Of a DNA stretch of 64,000 bases, positions 40,501-53,700 are shown piece by piece; the stretch's first letter is position 1; each line of letters opens with the position of its first letter. The stretch is taken from NCBI RefSeq assembly GCF_027744825.2, contig NC_071335.1:16992501-17056500 (forward strand), written 5' to 3'. Below the pieces are notes generated by a model that did no database searches, was not told the origin of the DNA, and saw only the letters and a list, made by a program, of their open reading frames with translations. Position numbers and translations under genes: made by a program. This DNA is from Synchiropus splendidus. Taxonomy: Eukaryota; Chordata; Actinopteri; Syngnathiformes; Callionymidae.

Positions 40501-43500
40501 ACAACGTTAAGTGACGATAAAATGAATGCACAGCTATTTGTTTGACCACCGTGGATTCATTATGGAGAAAGAATATGGCTGGTTGTGTCGCACAAGCCTT
40601 TTTGTTGACAGGATATCGCCGTCACTCTTGGGTTGACTGAGAGACGAGTAGGCAACCGGTCAAAACGTCCAAGTGGCTCCTCAGTATGGAGGAGCAGGAA
40701 TCTGAGTTCCTCACCTTATTTTCAAGGGAGAGCCCAAACACGGGCTGTCCTCACGCTTAAAACGTCACGTTGACGGATGTCGAGGTTTTAGTTCATGATG
40801 CTCCCCCGGACGCGAGGAGGGAGGAGGGGACGGAGTTGAAAAGCCTATTGCATCAATGTGCTAAACTGACTTCTGCATCAACACTGGCCGCCAAAGTCTG
40901 TCAATATGACACCAATGTGCTGCATTTTATATCTGGAGTTCTGTTCTTCCGGTCACCACTCAACGCTTCACTAAGTCGGCCTTCAGCATGCAATGCTAGT
41001 GTTTCACCACTAGGCAATGACCTTTGAAGTGTTCAGGCGTATTAATCCCAAAGTCCTAGCGTTGTGCTTGAGTGTGTTTGCTTTGTGTTGTGATTTCGTA
41101 CGGGACAGCAGCTGAGCCCGACTTTTTTATTATGCAAACTAGGGTTCTGACTCAATCAATCTCAGGCAGAGACTTCTTCCAGTTTCAATTGCTATTCCTG
41201 TGCCTCATACACCGCGTAACTACAGGAATTAAGCAACTTTATTATAGTCATAGTGAAGCAAAACACACCAAGTGTCACCCAGAACACCAGAAGTATTACC
41301 CTGCATTATTCTGCTAGTGAGTCGAAAGAGTTGCAATGACATGGTGGATGTGCTGTTCATGCCCAGCACGGGAGTTCAGTGAGTAGAGTTCAAGTCAAGC
41401 TGTCAACACTCTTAATGTGTCTTTGTCAAAATGGTCACCCAACGACCTTGACCTTGACTTCATGTCCAGTCACCACCGTTCATCATGTTTGGTTTAACTC
41501 ATCCCTCTTTCCTCAGGCCAAATGGACGATATTTTTGTAATGTAGAGCATACATTACTTACAACTTCTCTACAGGAATAATAGACAGCGCTTGTATTAGT
41601 TTATACCCTTTTCATTTGGCCCCAAAGTGTTTTCTTTGTCTGCTGATAATTCAAAACATACAGAGACATGGCGGAAAATGAAATTCAATTTCAATTGAGT
41701 GGTAAGATGTCACATCCATCTGCAGCTTAATATGAAATGGGACATTTCACCTTCAGCACCAAATGGCCAAACCTATCCGGATTGCTAATATATGGCCTGA
41801 TATTTAAGGGAACCACCTGCCGTTGTTGAATCATGGATGTGTTTTGGCTTTTCTCTCCAATATCTCCATAACAGAGGCAGGCTCTCTCACTCCAGATCCA
41901 GGTGAGTTATGCTGGTGTGTTTTACAAAGTGCATAATTACAACAGGTGGTTGTAAACCATCAGGCTTTTAAAAAAGCCGCAGCGGTTTGGACGTTGGTGC
42001 AACCAGATGAGAATCTCAACATCCCACATTTCTTTCCACTCCAACACATTCTCTGTTTCTCTCCATCTTCCTCGGCAGCTGTTTTGTTTTTCTTCTCGTC
42101 CTCGGTGGTGTCTACCTTTCCACTCGCTCAACCTTATACTCCAGTGTGTATTTTTATGTCTCGTATTAGTTTGGAGAAACAATACCTTTCACTGAATGGT
42201 AGTCTGTTCAGGGGACTTCTCAGACATTCAGTCACCTCTTTTCTAAGAATAACTGATGTGCACCGGTGCCAAAAAGTTCCTCTCGCATTTTTTTCCTCAC
42301 TGACACTCCCACATTTTGAGCTTTGTATTATTTAACAAACTCTCCACTAAATGGGAAAAGCAGTAGAAGAGGGATCAGTGGTAAATCTGGGTCTGTGTCA
42401 ACTCAGCTCAAAGGCATTAAGAAGCCTGCGTAGCGGCTCTCAAGAGAATCTCGGGAGCAAAGCAGCAGACAGTTAGGTATGCAGAAAATATTGAATAAAA
42501 AATGATGCCTCTTCTATATGTTCGCTGCAGAACCTTTGATGTACAGTCTGGAGAACTTTAGCCGGACAGGTCGCCGTTGAAAAAACAGGTCTGATTTGTT
42601 TACACGTGCGTCCAGAGGGTAAAAGGTTGCAAGTGACAGTTGACTCAATTGTTTTGAATTAAAAGCTCAGATACATTTCACTCCTTAATGTGACTTAATG
42701 ACAGGCTTATATTTGTGACAAACGATAATTGCTTTTTTATGTTTGTCATTACCGTTCACCCCAAGAATGGTCAGGGCAGAAGGCTTCAACTTCAGATTTG
42801 TGTAGAAGTCACTGCTTTTGATGAACAGTGGGTCTACTCTGAGTCTGTCCTGGATGACGGAGCTTCTTGCCCAACCCCAAAGGTAGAGTCTTCTGCAGAG
42901 AGAGTTCATATTGTGGTTTCAAAACAGGGGGAGGTGACCCCAAGTGGCTCCAAATTGTCCATAGGTGTCTGTCTGTAAATGGCTTGTGATGGACTGACAT
43001 GAATGAATGATTAATCCTGTGAAATCACTAGGTGTTGAAGGGTAAATAGATACAAAGTGAAGAAAATAAAAGGTCAGAGTGCCACAAAAATAAGGTCACT
43101 TTTACACAGCAACTGTGCCAGTCCGCCTAGTGAAACTCCAGCCACCTTCATGGCCTCGGTCTGATTTTGATGCAGTGACTATGGTCATTGAGTGGCAGCG
43201 TATTTTTTAGGAAAGTCACTAAAGAACATGCACCTCCAAAGCAGAAACTTCATTTATGTTCACAGCACAATAAACAATAGTGTCCTGTTTAGACTGACTT
43301 GGGATTGGGACATTTGCTGCAGGTTTAACTCGTGTAAAAGCTACTTCAGTCTAACATCCAGTTGAAAGTTTTCTAACCTTAAATATTTCCTATGCATTTC
43401 CAAGACTCCCAGAACTCAATTTCAGTGTCAACCTCAGCTTCAAGCGACCCTTGTGTGCGGCTGTAAAAACTAGCGTTCAACACCAACTTTAATTATCATG

Positions 43501-44580
43501 CATGTGGATTTTTTTTTACATGGGTGTGTCCATTGCTTTACAGGGGTCAAAATATAAGAGAACAAAGTGTTGAATTGTTCCAGGTGGCAATGTGACTTGT
43601 ACAATGTCCCACTGGAACTAATAAGGCAGGTCCATTTTCACCCTCTAAATCCCCCGCATTGGTTAAAATGACTGATTTACAGCTAAGACAGACTCAACAC
43701 ACTTTATTATAGAAATATTATATTATATTTTACTTTTCTACAGCCATACAATGTGAAAAGTCTAATGGTTTCCCAGAGAAGAGCGGTCTGCGTTTATGAA
43801 GCCTCTGCGGTCCATGAAAAAAAGAGTCAGTCATGGCTTGTTAGCAGAGTAATCCTATTTGAGGCTTGGAATAAAGCAAACCTACACAGTAGATTAACAC
43901 TTCCATGATGATTTAAAGCGGTTTTACAAAGGGTTCTGGGAATGTGTTCAGCAGGTGGTGTCAGTGGGGTTCAATATTTTAAAGGTGTGAAAAGAGTGAC
44001 AAGCGAACTCACCACCACTGTGGAGGACCTGGAGAAGTACTGGACATGGTCAGGCGCATCAGGAGATGCAATCAAATACGAGACTTTCTAGACAGTTTTG
44101 TGCCTCTTTTTCAAATGATCTACCACTACTGAGGGTTGTTTTCACACCGGGAGTCAAACAGGTTTAACAACAGGGGAACCAATGTTCCAAAAAGAAGAAG
44201 CATCTTTTACCTCATGGAACAAATTGAATGAAAGGAAAACTAACTTCAAAAATATGTGTTGCATGCATCTTCAAAATGATTGTATTTTGCGAGCATTTTA
44301 AGGTGGTGGTGATGAGAAAGGTAAGTTGGTGGGAACTCAATGAATCAGTCGCTGGTGGCAAGAAGGATAATGTAGCTATGTTCGATGGGAGTAGATGTAT
44401 GTGACGGGCAGCGACTTGGCAGTACATGATGATGATAGTTAAATGCAAGAGTTGGTGGTGACTAGATGGAAGAGTACTGAGTTGGTGGCTGTCAGATGAA
44501 GTGGTGCCCTGACTACTGAGCAATGGTGATGAGAACAAGTTGGTGGGTGGATGAATGAGTTGGTGGAGACTAGTTGAACT
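37600..44580. other. gene desert, right-middle part
   Basis: No exon was recognised on either strand. The longest frame, 208 codons on the minus strand at 39132-39758, is low-complexity, rich in Leu and Ser, and without a known fold. Its antisense is open too. From about 44290 to 44575 the sequence is loosely repetitive, with AGTTGGTGG occurring five times at irregular spacing, perhaps a decayed minisatellite. Confidence 0.5.
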
Positions 44581-44712
44581 AGTGTTGTAGTACTCCAGAT
44601 TGATCTCAGACCGGTCTCAAGACCACTTTTATGGTGTGGTCTAGGTCTCAACCGCCAAATGTCTCGGTCTTGTCTTGGTCTCAATACTCTCCAATACTCT
44701 GTGGTCTTGACT
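44581..44712. repeat. interspersed repeat with GACCGGTCTC-type core
   Basis: The text AGTGTTGTAGTACTCCAGAT, then TCAGACCGGTCTCAAGACCA, then repeated GGTCTxGGTCTC and CTCAATACTCT units is a pattern common in teleost genomes, usually classed as a non-autonomous element. Here it is diverged and lacks clear termini. Naming is from memory. Confidence 0.5.
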
Positions 44713-45795
44713 ACTAACTTGAACAAGAGAGGTGATCAGACGGAAGACTTGATGTGACAAGAAGATATATGCAGTAAACAACAAATGAAGAGCTGACAGA
44801 AATAAACACTGCAAGAACAAAGCCAGGAGGAGTGAAAAAAAAGAAGTTGTGGATTCAAGACAAGTAATCTTTTAAAAATATTTAGGTTTTTTTTTCCCAT
44901 TTGTGTATTCATATTATGTATTCATTCTAATATACGTAGCGCTATACTCATAACCCAATAATTCAGTTAAGTAAGTTCCTTTATTTGTGTGTCAGTCATG
45001 GTCTGAAAGTAGCTTTTACACAAAAATTAACCAGGAATGTAATGTTGAATATGTCGCGCCATCTCAAATGCAAGTCCCACAGTTCTTGACGGCTTCAGAC
45101 TCCACAAATAGAAACCTTGATTTTAACTCTGCAAATTCTAACAAAGTCCAACTTCACCCTCAGATGCTTATCTTGATCTTCGGATGAATAAAACTTCTGC
45201 GTTCCAGGATCTGCAAACGCGTGTGACACTTTTATATGTGTGTTAAAGTGCGTTGCGATGAGAGTTAACATACCAGAAGCAGCTGCAGATACGTTCAGGG
45301 TACCACACTCCACTTTTTAGGTAGTTCGGGCCACATCTCAATGTGGGTGCTTTTGGTGTGCATTTGTCGACTCCAGGCATCTGCAGCCTTCACCTGTGAT
45401 AGAGACCATTCAGACTGATGACTGAGAAATGAGAACGAGATTTTCTCATGCTCCGTTGAAAACATGTTTCATTTGAAAAACTATATAGTTTCATATATGT
45501 TTTCATACATACTATATGAAAAACTATATTTTGGTACAACACAAAGGAGAAAACACACGGTCACAGGAACTAAGTGGATGAGGGGACCAAATCAGAAGTT
45601 ACAAATTGTGGTCACTGTTACCGAGCAAGAAATGTGGGAGACTCAAAAGTAACTCATTTTAAGAGGAATTGTTGTTATTATTATGTGATGTGCTACAGCA
45701 AAAATATAAAAAATAAGAATGATCCGAGACACAACTTGTGTTTAATAGCAAATTCAGAGTCGGACAGTACCTGTACCTAGAACGTCAGTACAGAA

Positions 45796-46204
45796 TAGGG
45801 CTGGAAGAAAATACTGATACATGCTCAAATGTCATGATACTTGATTGCATGATATTTTGCAATACTTGATAATATGATACGGTCTTGATATTTTAAGTTG
45901 GCCATATCAATATTTCATACATAGATACTTGCATATGCTGCTACATTTGTGACACGTTTGAGAAACATTTTCTTTCTGTACACTGGAGTTATTTTGTTGA
46001 TAAAGGGAGCTGTTCTTTCCTCAGTCTAACTGGGTTCATAACAATAAACTTGTTTAATATTGTCCTACATCGTCTGATTTTTCCCCTTTAAAATGACTTC
46101 TCTTGTTAACAAATATTAGAATGTATTGCTTATCTTACAGTATTGCCATATATTGCATCGGAGTACGTATTGTATCGTAAGATACCTGGCAATACACAGC
46201 CCTA
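45796..46204. mobile_element. hAT-like non-autonomous element with TAGGGCTG termini
   Basis: The left end TAGGGCTG at 45796 is matched by CAGCCCTA ending at 46204, an 8-bp terminal inverted repeat. Inside both ends lies the same style of sequence (GATACnnGATATTTTGCAATA on the left; TATTGCATCGGAGTACGTAT and GTATCGTAAGATAC on the right), as in fish elements that begin 'agggctgggcgatac'. No transposase frame is present. No clear 8-bp target duplication was seen, so the boundaries are tentative. Confidence 0.6.
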
Positions 46205-46876
46205 GGTCATTGGCTTCCGCGTATCATTCTCCTTGTCCGTTCTCTGTGTTTTTTTCGGATCTCTTAGTTTTTAGAGTTATTGTAGCTTCAATTCTTTGTT
46301 TGCTTCTGATCTCCGCGTGTTTCTTGTTTCCTCCGATTTTAGTTTTGTCCCTCAGGAGTTCGTTTTTTTGTATTGTATTTTCAGACTCCTTGCTCGTGAT
46401 CTCCCGGTTCGGTGACGCTTTTGGTTGGACTTATTTCCATTTTTGTGTACATCTCCGCTTTCTGTTTGGATTCTTTGACCTTTTTGTGATTATTGTGAAT
46501 TCTTTGTCAAAATGAAATACTGTTCTTTGCAACTCTGATCTCCTGTGAGTCTTATTCATCACGACATTCGGGTCCTACTCCACTCGAACCATTACACATT
46601 AGGCTTTTTGAAGGCATACATTGTATTGTTGCCCAAATTATGATGCAAATGTTAATATTATTGTACACCCGACAACACTGACTCCAGTTCACATTCTGTT
46701 GTCTTGGTAGATTTTGAATACTCCTCAGGCAAGTTGCTTATCATTTCAGCATATCAGACCACTTGGTATCCACGTGCCATCATTGGGCATGGTCTGGCTC
46801 CAAAGTGTTTTGTGTAGACGTATTACTCTGTATCAAGTTTGTCCTCTTGAGGACAGGGAAACTTTCCAACTTATCC

Positions 46877-47191
46877 TCACTCCCATGGTATAACATACAG
46901 AAGTTGGGAAAGTGGACTTTTGCTTCCTTCATAGTGGAGGAGGGAGGGCGCGATGTGCAAGGAGTCGTATGGAAGCTCTCCTCAGACATGGCTCTTCTCC
47001 TTGCTGACGGACTTTTTTTTTTTTACATGATGCGCTGGCCACTAACATCAACGTGCAACACTGAAGGCTTCCTTTGATGTCAGCATAGGGCGCTTCTGTA
47101 CGTCTCCTTGCACCTCGCACCAGCCCACCATGGCTATGTAGGATGCATAAGTCCAATTTCCCAGCATCAATATGTAACACCATGGGAGTGA
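46877..47191. repeat. long imperfect inverted repeat (two 93-bp arms)
   Basis: The left arm 46877-46969 runs from TCACTCCCATGGT to GTGCAAGGAGTCGTA. The reverse complement of 47099-47191 runs from TCACTCCCATGGT to GTGCAAGGAGACGTA. The arms agree along most of their length (shared blocks CACTCCCATGGT, TGGGAAA, TGGACTT, TGC, CATAG, GTGCAAGGAG), and weaker similarity continues into the 129-bp spacer. It may be a fold-back element or two inverted copies of an unknown repeat. No transposase and no clear terminal duplication were found. Family unknown to me. Confidence 0.7.
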
Positions 47192-48366
47192 AGATGTGTG
47201 GCAACCGAAGGAAGCATTATACGAGGGTTATTGAAGTTGCTGGAAAGGCATAATAATGACAGAAAATGAAAGGCCATTCCTTGAAGGATGGAATAAAACA
47301 GTGACAGTAAGAGCTATTAACTTATAAAAGAACTTTCAAACAATGTCTGGTGTTTGACAGGCATTCAGCACCCTTACCCCCGCCCTCCCCACCCGGGTCT
47401 CCACTGTTGTTTTATGGCAGCCAGAGTTCAAAGTATTGCATGTTACAACCATCATCTTTCTCCTCCTATCAAGCCAACGTGTAACAGTCATGTTCCCCTG
47501 AAAGCAACCCCACCGCTTTGTTGTCATAAAGAATAATTACAATATAATTGCATGATGTATGAAAGCTCGCAGCGAGCGTATAACACACCAGGCGCACTAT
47601 GACACACTTTAGAAAAGTCAAGCCAACATTGTGAGAAGCTCGAGAAGAATGATTGTGAGCGAGAGAGCGTTTGTCTATGAGACCGAGGCTTAAGATGTGA
47701 TGTGAAAACCATTCTGTGTCATGTGTTCACATGGAATTCATATTACTTACATGTGTAGAATGAAAAAAAAGCACATCAAGGTCGGTCCTCAGAGACCACC
47801 AAACAACTTAGAACCTGCGTTCAGGGAATAGGTTAATGTAACTGTAGATTTTCTTAAGTACATGCCATTTTTCCATGTGCTGCTGATAGAAAACCAAGCG
47901 TGAGTTAAACGCAGGATTCTTTGACAATACAATTTGATCACTGCAAAAAAATAGAAGCGACTACTTCAAATAAACAATGTTTTAATCTTTGGGGTAGAAA
48001 AGTAGTTTTTTTGGTTCGCTTCATTATCATGTTCAGCCACCACCTTTTCTGTTCAGTACAGTGAAGGATCTCACAGGTTTTCATACGTCAAGGGTTCTTA
48101 TCCGAAGTCCATACATCAGTTGAGCCATTAACAGTTGTTCTGGTCATCACAATGCATCTCCTAAACCAGGATACCCACCGCAACTGTGTGCCCAAGGCTC
48201 ATGTCCATGGACACACTAACAGATAATGTGACATTGCACCGCCTCGATGCAAGTAAACTGGAACAGCCCGCCCATAAAAATGAACCTGATGGGTCCAGTT
48301 ATGCAGAGACAAATGTGACGCGGTGAACCGGAAACAAAATGTCCCTCATATTCCACTCACCAATAG

Positions 48367-49130
48367 TTACAGTTGAACCCAGAAATCAAATGGAGCCTCT
48401 CCAGTTAAGAATGCCTGAATTGCTTTCTTTAAAGATAGAAGTTTGTATCTGGTAGTATTACCTTCAGCTGTCTGACCTAGTTCTAAAGGTCTACATATCC
48501 AGCCACAATCTTCACACAATAGGTAGCAGGAATTTTGTTCCACTCCTGCAGACAGAACTGGTGTAACTGAGCCAAGTTTGAAGACTGCCTTGTTCATACA
48601 CACCTCATTCAGTTCTGCCCACTCATTTTCAATGGGGTTGTGTTTTTGTGACGGTCGCTCCAAAATACTGTAGCCAGATTGTTGGTATGCTTGGGTCATT
48701 GTCCATTTGGAAGACCCATTTGTGCCCGAGGTTTACCTCCTTGGCTGACGGATTGAGTTGTTGCTGCAAAAATTCCAGATTGTGTTCATTCCTCAAGAGG
48801 TCATTCAGTTGAAGAAATCAGAAAAAGAACATGATATGCCCCTTTGTAGCTTCTGCCCATTTGTCCTCCTCGTGTAACAAAGGTCGTAGCAGCCAAAGAG
48901 TCCAATTTTAGTTTCCTCAAACCACAGGAGACGTCTCCAACAACACAAAGGTCTGTCCCAGTGCACATTTCTGAACGTTTCTGGAGGAGTGACTTCTTCC
49001 TGGCAAAGTGGCCTTCCAACCCATGTTGGTACAGGACTTGTTTCACAGTGGACAATGACACTGTCTTCACAGCTTCAGCCAGCATCTTCATTAAGCCTTC
49101 TGCTTTTGTCAGTCAGTTGGACACTCACAT
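48367..49130 (-). pseudogene. Tc1/mariner-type transposase relic
   Basis: On the minus strand three frames carry consecutive parts of a Tc1 transposase. First comes STVKQVLYQHGLEGHFARKK followed by SLLQKR, the DNA-binding part, near 49060-48980. Then FEETKIGLFG, containing the first catalytic-region Asp/Glu motif, in another frame near 48900. Then GHKWVFQMDNDP near 48720, with the second catalytic Asp region, and finally ERPSQKHNPIENEWAEL, the region with the third acidic residue, near 48650. Frameshifts between the blocks and several stops show it is dead. A cut-and-paste transposase is the known role of the family. A possible right end, AACACACTGCTATTTGGTGT on the minus strand near 49325-49344, has no convincing partner on the left. 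Confidence 0.8.
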
Positions 49131-49344
49131 CATCTCACAGACCCCCTCTGCCTCCTCAGCAGTATGATGGCTCCGCATTCCCATGGTGTTTGAACTGGTC
49201 TGCTATTGTCAGGACAGATGAATGAGGCAACTTTTGCAAGAACTCTCACCAAAGAATGAGCCAGACTGATTTACAGTAGGTCAACAATTATCCAATGACA
49301 TTTTTGTGAAATAACTGCAATGTTACACCAAATAGCAGTGTGTT

Positions 49345-50260
49345 GCAGCTCCGCCTTAAATACAACGATGCACTGAACGCACTGAACCCAAATGCTCTCA
49401 CTGAACTTATCAGTTCCTACGCTATGATGATGTTAATGTCTGGGCTTACCCAAATTGCTATGTGTAAAGATTTGGAACGTAAATATTGGGCCGTTGTTAG
49501 TGTTGGCTTTGGCAGACATTTGCTGTAGGATTGTTTCAATGACCCTCTGCCACATCACAACATGTATTTCCATCTATTTATTTTTCACCTAGATCAATCC
49601 TAGCATCTTAGAATATTGTTGTATAGATAGATAGATGTTATTTTGTTTTGATAGTTTTTTAGTCTTTCACATTACCAGCTGCAAGAAAATAAAATAAAGA
49701 ATATTTGTATGCTTTCTTTCCTTTCTTTTTTGCTGACTGCAGTCACTGAAATTTCTTCGGAATTTAATTTTTTCTTTGATGACTGTGCACTTTCGCCACT
49801 GGGTGTCACTAAGATATAGATACCTATCAATATAGAGCTTGCAATGATCACCAAATTCATCCGGGAAAACAACAGTTTCTGTTGAGTTCTTCATTTAAGG
49901 ATATGGATCAAACTGACTGCTTATCATTTTAAGGGAAATTCATTTCTATTTATTCAAAATCAAAACAAAATGCACATAGAATTCACTGTGATAAAACAAC
50001 TTTTTTTTTCAATAACTATCATTAAGAGTCAATTACATCCATATCTAGGTGGGTGAGCGTTACACGTCCAAAACCTATTTAAATATAATATTTAAATAGC
50101 AATAATTGGACTAGGTTCTGGAGCATGAAAACCCGACCAAAATGTACGCCCATTTGCTACATTTCACTCCTCAAAAGTCTTTAGGCAAAGTGCTTTAACA
50201 AATGTTGCATTTGAAACTAGCTCCGCCTGCTGAGGATGTTAACTTTCCCGCAAGTTCATT
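49345..50260. other. distal upstream flank of fgf8
   Basis: AT-rich unique DNA with a TAGATAGATAGATG run near 49625. TATA-like strings occur near 50077-50100 (TTTAAATATAATATTTAAATAG), but no transcription start can be assigned. No gene was recognised. Confidence 0.45.
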
Positions 50261-50269
50261 TAAATGTAG

Positions 50270-50720
50270 GAGTCAAATGCCGAATGCGACCGCAAGAAAC
50301 ACACGTGAGGGAGGAAGATGCGCCACTGAAAACTGCACCGCGGAGGGGATTCAGCAACTTGCAGGCGAAACGACATTGAATTTGGGACATTTTTTAAACT
50401 CCATGCAAACGGTGATCGCGAGCGTCCGCGTGTGTCATAAAGCAAACAGCTCTCGTTTAGAAGCGTCTTTGATGGAATTCTCCGGTCAGAGCTGCAGGAC
50501 TTTCACTTTGGATCGCGCCTCCAAAACTTCTGGACTTGTCATCACTTTGAAGGATTCTTTTACCAGCAGCTCCTCTTTTGGAACCTCTCGCTTGTCACAA
50601 GTGCGTTTGCGAGGACCAGGATACGTCAGAAGTGAAACCATCCAGAGGAATTTTTAATTTCGCGGAGATTCCAGCGCACACAGTGGAGTATTCATGCATC
50701 AATATTTGAATTATTACAAG
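50270..50720 (+). promoter_or_regulatory. probable 5' leader and proximal promoter of fgf8
   Basis: Directly before the first coding exon of fgf8 the DNA turns CpG-rich and repeat-free (for example GCGACCGCAAGAAACACACG, GTGATCGCGAGCGTCCGCGT). It contains an open frame from 50202 to 50657 with no homology, here taken as untranslated leader. Upstream ATGs such as the one at 50472 would create upstream frames and could lower translation. The exact start of transcription cannot be read. Confidence 0.5.
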
Positions 50721-53700
50721 ATGAGGCTGAGAACATCGAGGTTTGGTTGTCTGTAAGTAAGACGGATTGACAAGAGAACGCCCGCTTCTGCTCGCTATTA
50801 ATCTGATATTTCATTTCCCATCTAGGTTACTTCAGTTCACAGCGCTTTGCTTTTACGCAGAGGTAAATATCTTTGTTTCACAGTCAACTTCAAGAAACAA
50901 TTAAAGCTTAACCCTTGCGTCTGGACATTTCAAATTGGCTGCGGTAACGGTGGGAACACTTTATTATAAACGCAATGGCATTTTGGCAACAATTCAAACA
51001 TCTTGAAAAGGAGTACGTCTGAAAGGTGATGGTAAAAACATGTGTGCACCGGCACGGAGGGAGAAAGTCAAGAGGTGAAGCTTGGGGGCGGTGGTGTCTT
51101 TAACTGCGAAACAAAATTAATAAAAATTCATTGTATATATTTTATTTGACGGCCGAGGCCCCCTGTGACGTTAGCTTAGCCACCAGGACAATAGCTAGCT
51201 TCAATTTGCCTGAAAAAATATGGCGTCATTAACAGTACATTTTTTGCCTTACTGTTAACAGGGTTCCGTGCAGCCTCCACCTAACTTTAAACACCATGTT
51301 ACCGAGCAGAGCCGGCTGTCGGACCGCATGAGCCGCCGCTTGACCAGGACCTACCAGTTGTACAGTAGAACCAGCGGCAAACACGTCCAGGTCCTGTCCA
51401 ACAAGCGGGTCAACGCCAACGGCGAGGACGGAGCAATGCACGGTACTGTCACCACTGTCGTCATAGTCGTATGAATGTCATGACTTGGAAGTGTATGACT
51501 ATATCAAACTTTTCAAAAGAAATTACTAATTATGGTCAACAAATAAACGTATCTGCTCATAAAGATTTCCAATAAGTTGAGTAAATGTCTTCAGATTTTG
51601 TTATTATAAACTGTGCTTCTCTTTGTTTCTATTGTTAGCTCTGACTGTCAAATACTTTCTGACATTACTTTTATTATTCATTTCATGTGTAAAAATGAAT
51701 AGGATGAATAGTTATAAACAGGTGGTTATCAACCATGCACTCTTAAAAAGTATTGCTGTCATTACTAGAGGCAATATGGCATATTTAATAATGTTATTTA
51801 ATTGAGACATTAAAGGCACTGTTCACATGACAATGTACATGTATTTATCTAGGGTTTGTACAGTACTTTTGTACCTATATAAATGAGATTTTAACACCAG
51901 TTGATGAAGACTAAAACAAAATTATTGCATAGTTGTCTTGAAGTGTGTTGATGAGTAAGGCAGAAAAGACATTTCTAACACACATATTCACTAAAAACTA
52001 ACTATACATATCATGAACAACAATTGTAATTAATTTATATATATATTTATATTATTATATTTATATTTTTTATAAGCAGAAAAGGTTTTGCATTTATATG
52101 ATAGTTTTTTTAACAGTTTGAACGCACACAAATCTGGTTTTGTCATCTGTGTTTGTCTGACCTGTCCAGGGTGAGCTTGTATTCATGCCAGCTGGGTTCC
52201 AGCAAACCCTCCCACTCCCTGGCCTCGCTAACAATATGCAAAGCCCAACATAATGGTAAAACAGTTAGAGCTTTAAGAAACTTGAAGTCACTTCTCACAT
52301 GCAATACATCAGTAGGAGGATGAGAGATGACGTGTTACTAATGCCATTGATGTTAAACTGAAGTGTCACTTCCTGACCTTTCTCTCAAAGTTTTGACTCA
52401 CAACTTTTAGGTGACTTGTCAGTGGAATACCAAGACCTCCACACAAAAACTGTAAAATATGAAATGCATTATCCTCGAGAACATGGGATAGTGTTAGTGT
52501 AATGGTGCGTGGGCGTTGTAGAGCAGCCAGTGGAGGAATAATACCAGAGCCAGGATAAATGGTATTAATTATAAACACAGTCAATGACTTGTGTCACCGT
52601 ATTTCATCAAATTTATTCCTTCCGCTTGGTGTCTAATCTGCAACGTTGTTCTGTTAGACTTGAAAAATATTGTCTTCAACCTGGAACCGTGACACAGAGG
52701 ATTTGAGATCCATCTTTCCACTGCAGAATTCATCTGAGCTCCTTTGTGCTCTGTGTGCCGTGGCCGAAACATTGGCGATATTTACTAGTTGATTTTCAGT
52801 CTGTGGCGCCAACGGAACATAGATTTGCGTTCCTACTCTAGACAGTCTAAAAAGACATTAAACAATCAAAAGTGTTTCATTTCAATTTTCTGTGCTGTCT
52901 ATGTAAAATTCTACCCTTAAAAATAGATGGATTTCGGTAATTAATAAGTATAATTGAAGAGACTTGGAGAGGTTAGGAATTTCAGTATTACTTACCACGT
53001 GAAAGTTATTACAGTAACAAAAGGAACAGAAAACAAAGCACCCAAGTTAAGACACCAACTAGAATGTAGACAAACACTGCAATGATAAATCAGTCAAAAG
53101 ACATTTAGCGCCTAGTAAAGCTGTGCTTTTACTTGGGAGGAATTTTAACATTTCTTTTTCTGTACTTTTATTGAAGTAAATGATCTGAATAGTTTTTCCA
53201 TCACCGTCCGTGTGACTCAATTTACAAGGCGAGGTGAAGTAAGGCATCCTCACTTTATACCCTTTCCATTCCCAGCCTCGCCTTTGTGCTCTTTTGTCTT
53301 TCAAATTTCTCTCCACACACTCTGGCTACACTTACCTACTAAGTGGGTGTCAGTCTTGTCAGTGTCCCAAATCTGACCACTGCGCCGCGCTTGTGGCTGC
53401 GGCGCTGACCGCAGTATTGTCACTCTCCTTTATCGTCCGTCCGCACCGCATCCCGGCACATTCACACAATTTTGCTAACAATCATGAGGCCAGAGATCCA
53501 AGCTCTTTTTGCACTTTCATGGTTAAAGGTTTCCTGATTGTAAAAAATAAAAATAAAATAAATGAATGTGAAGAAAGGCAATAGCTAAGACATTGGCTCT
53601 TGGATCAAACGAATTGTTTTGTTTGTGTTTTTGTGTGCAGCGAAACTGGAGGTGGAGACCGACTCTTTTGGGAGTCGGGTCAGGATCAGGGGGGTGAAGA

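Noticed and set aside
46126..46515. 129-codon plus-strand frame with hydrophobic stretches
   Set aside because: It starts inside the hAT-like element and consists of T-rich sequence, which always gives Phe/Leu/Ser-rich frames. No start context or homology.
50202..50657. 151-codon plus-strand open frame just upstream of fgf8
   Set aside because: It lies in the CpG-rich region directly before the first fgf8 coding exon, shows no homology and is better read as promoter and untranslated leader.
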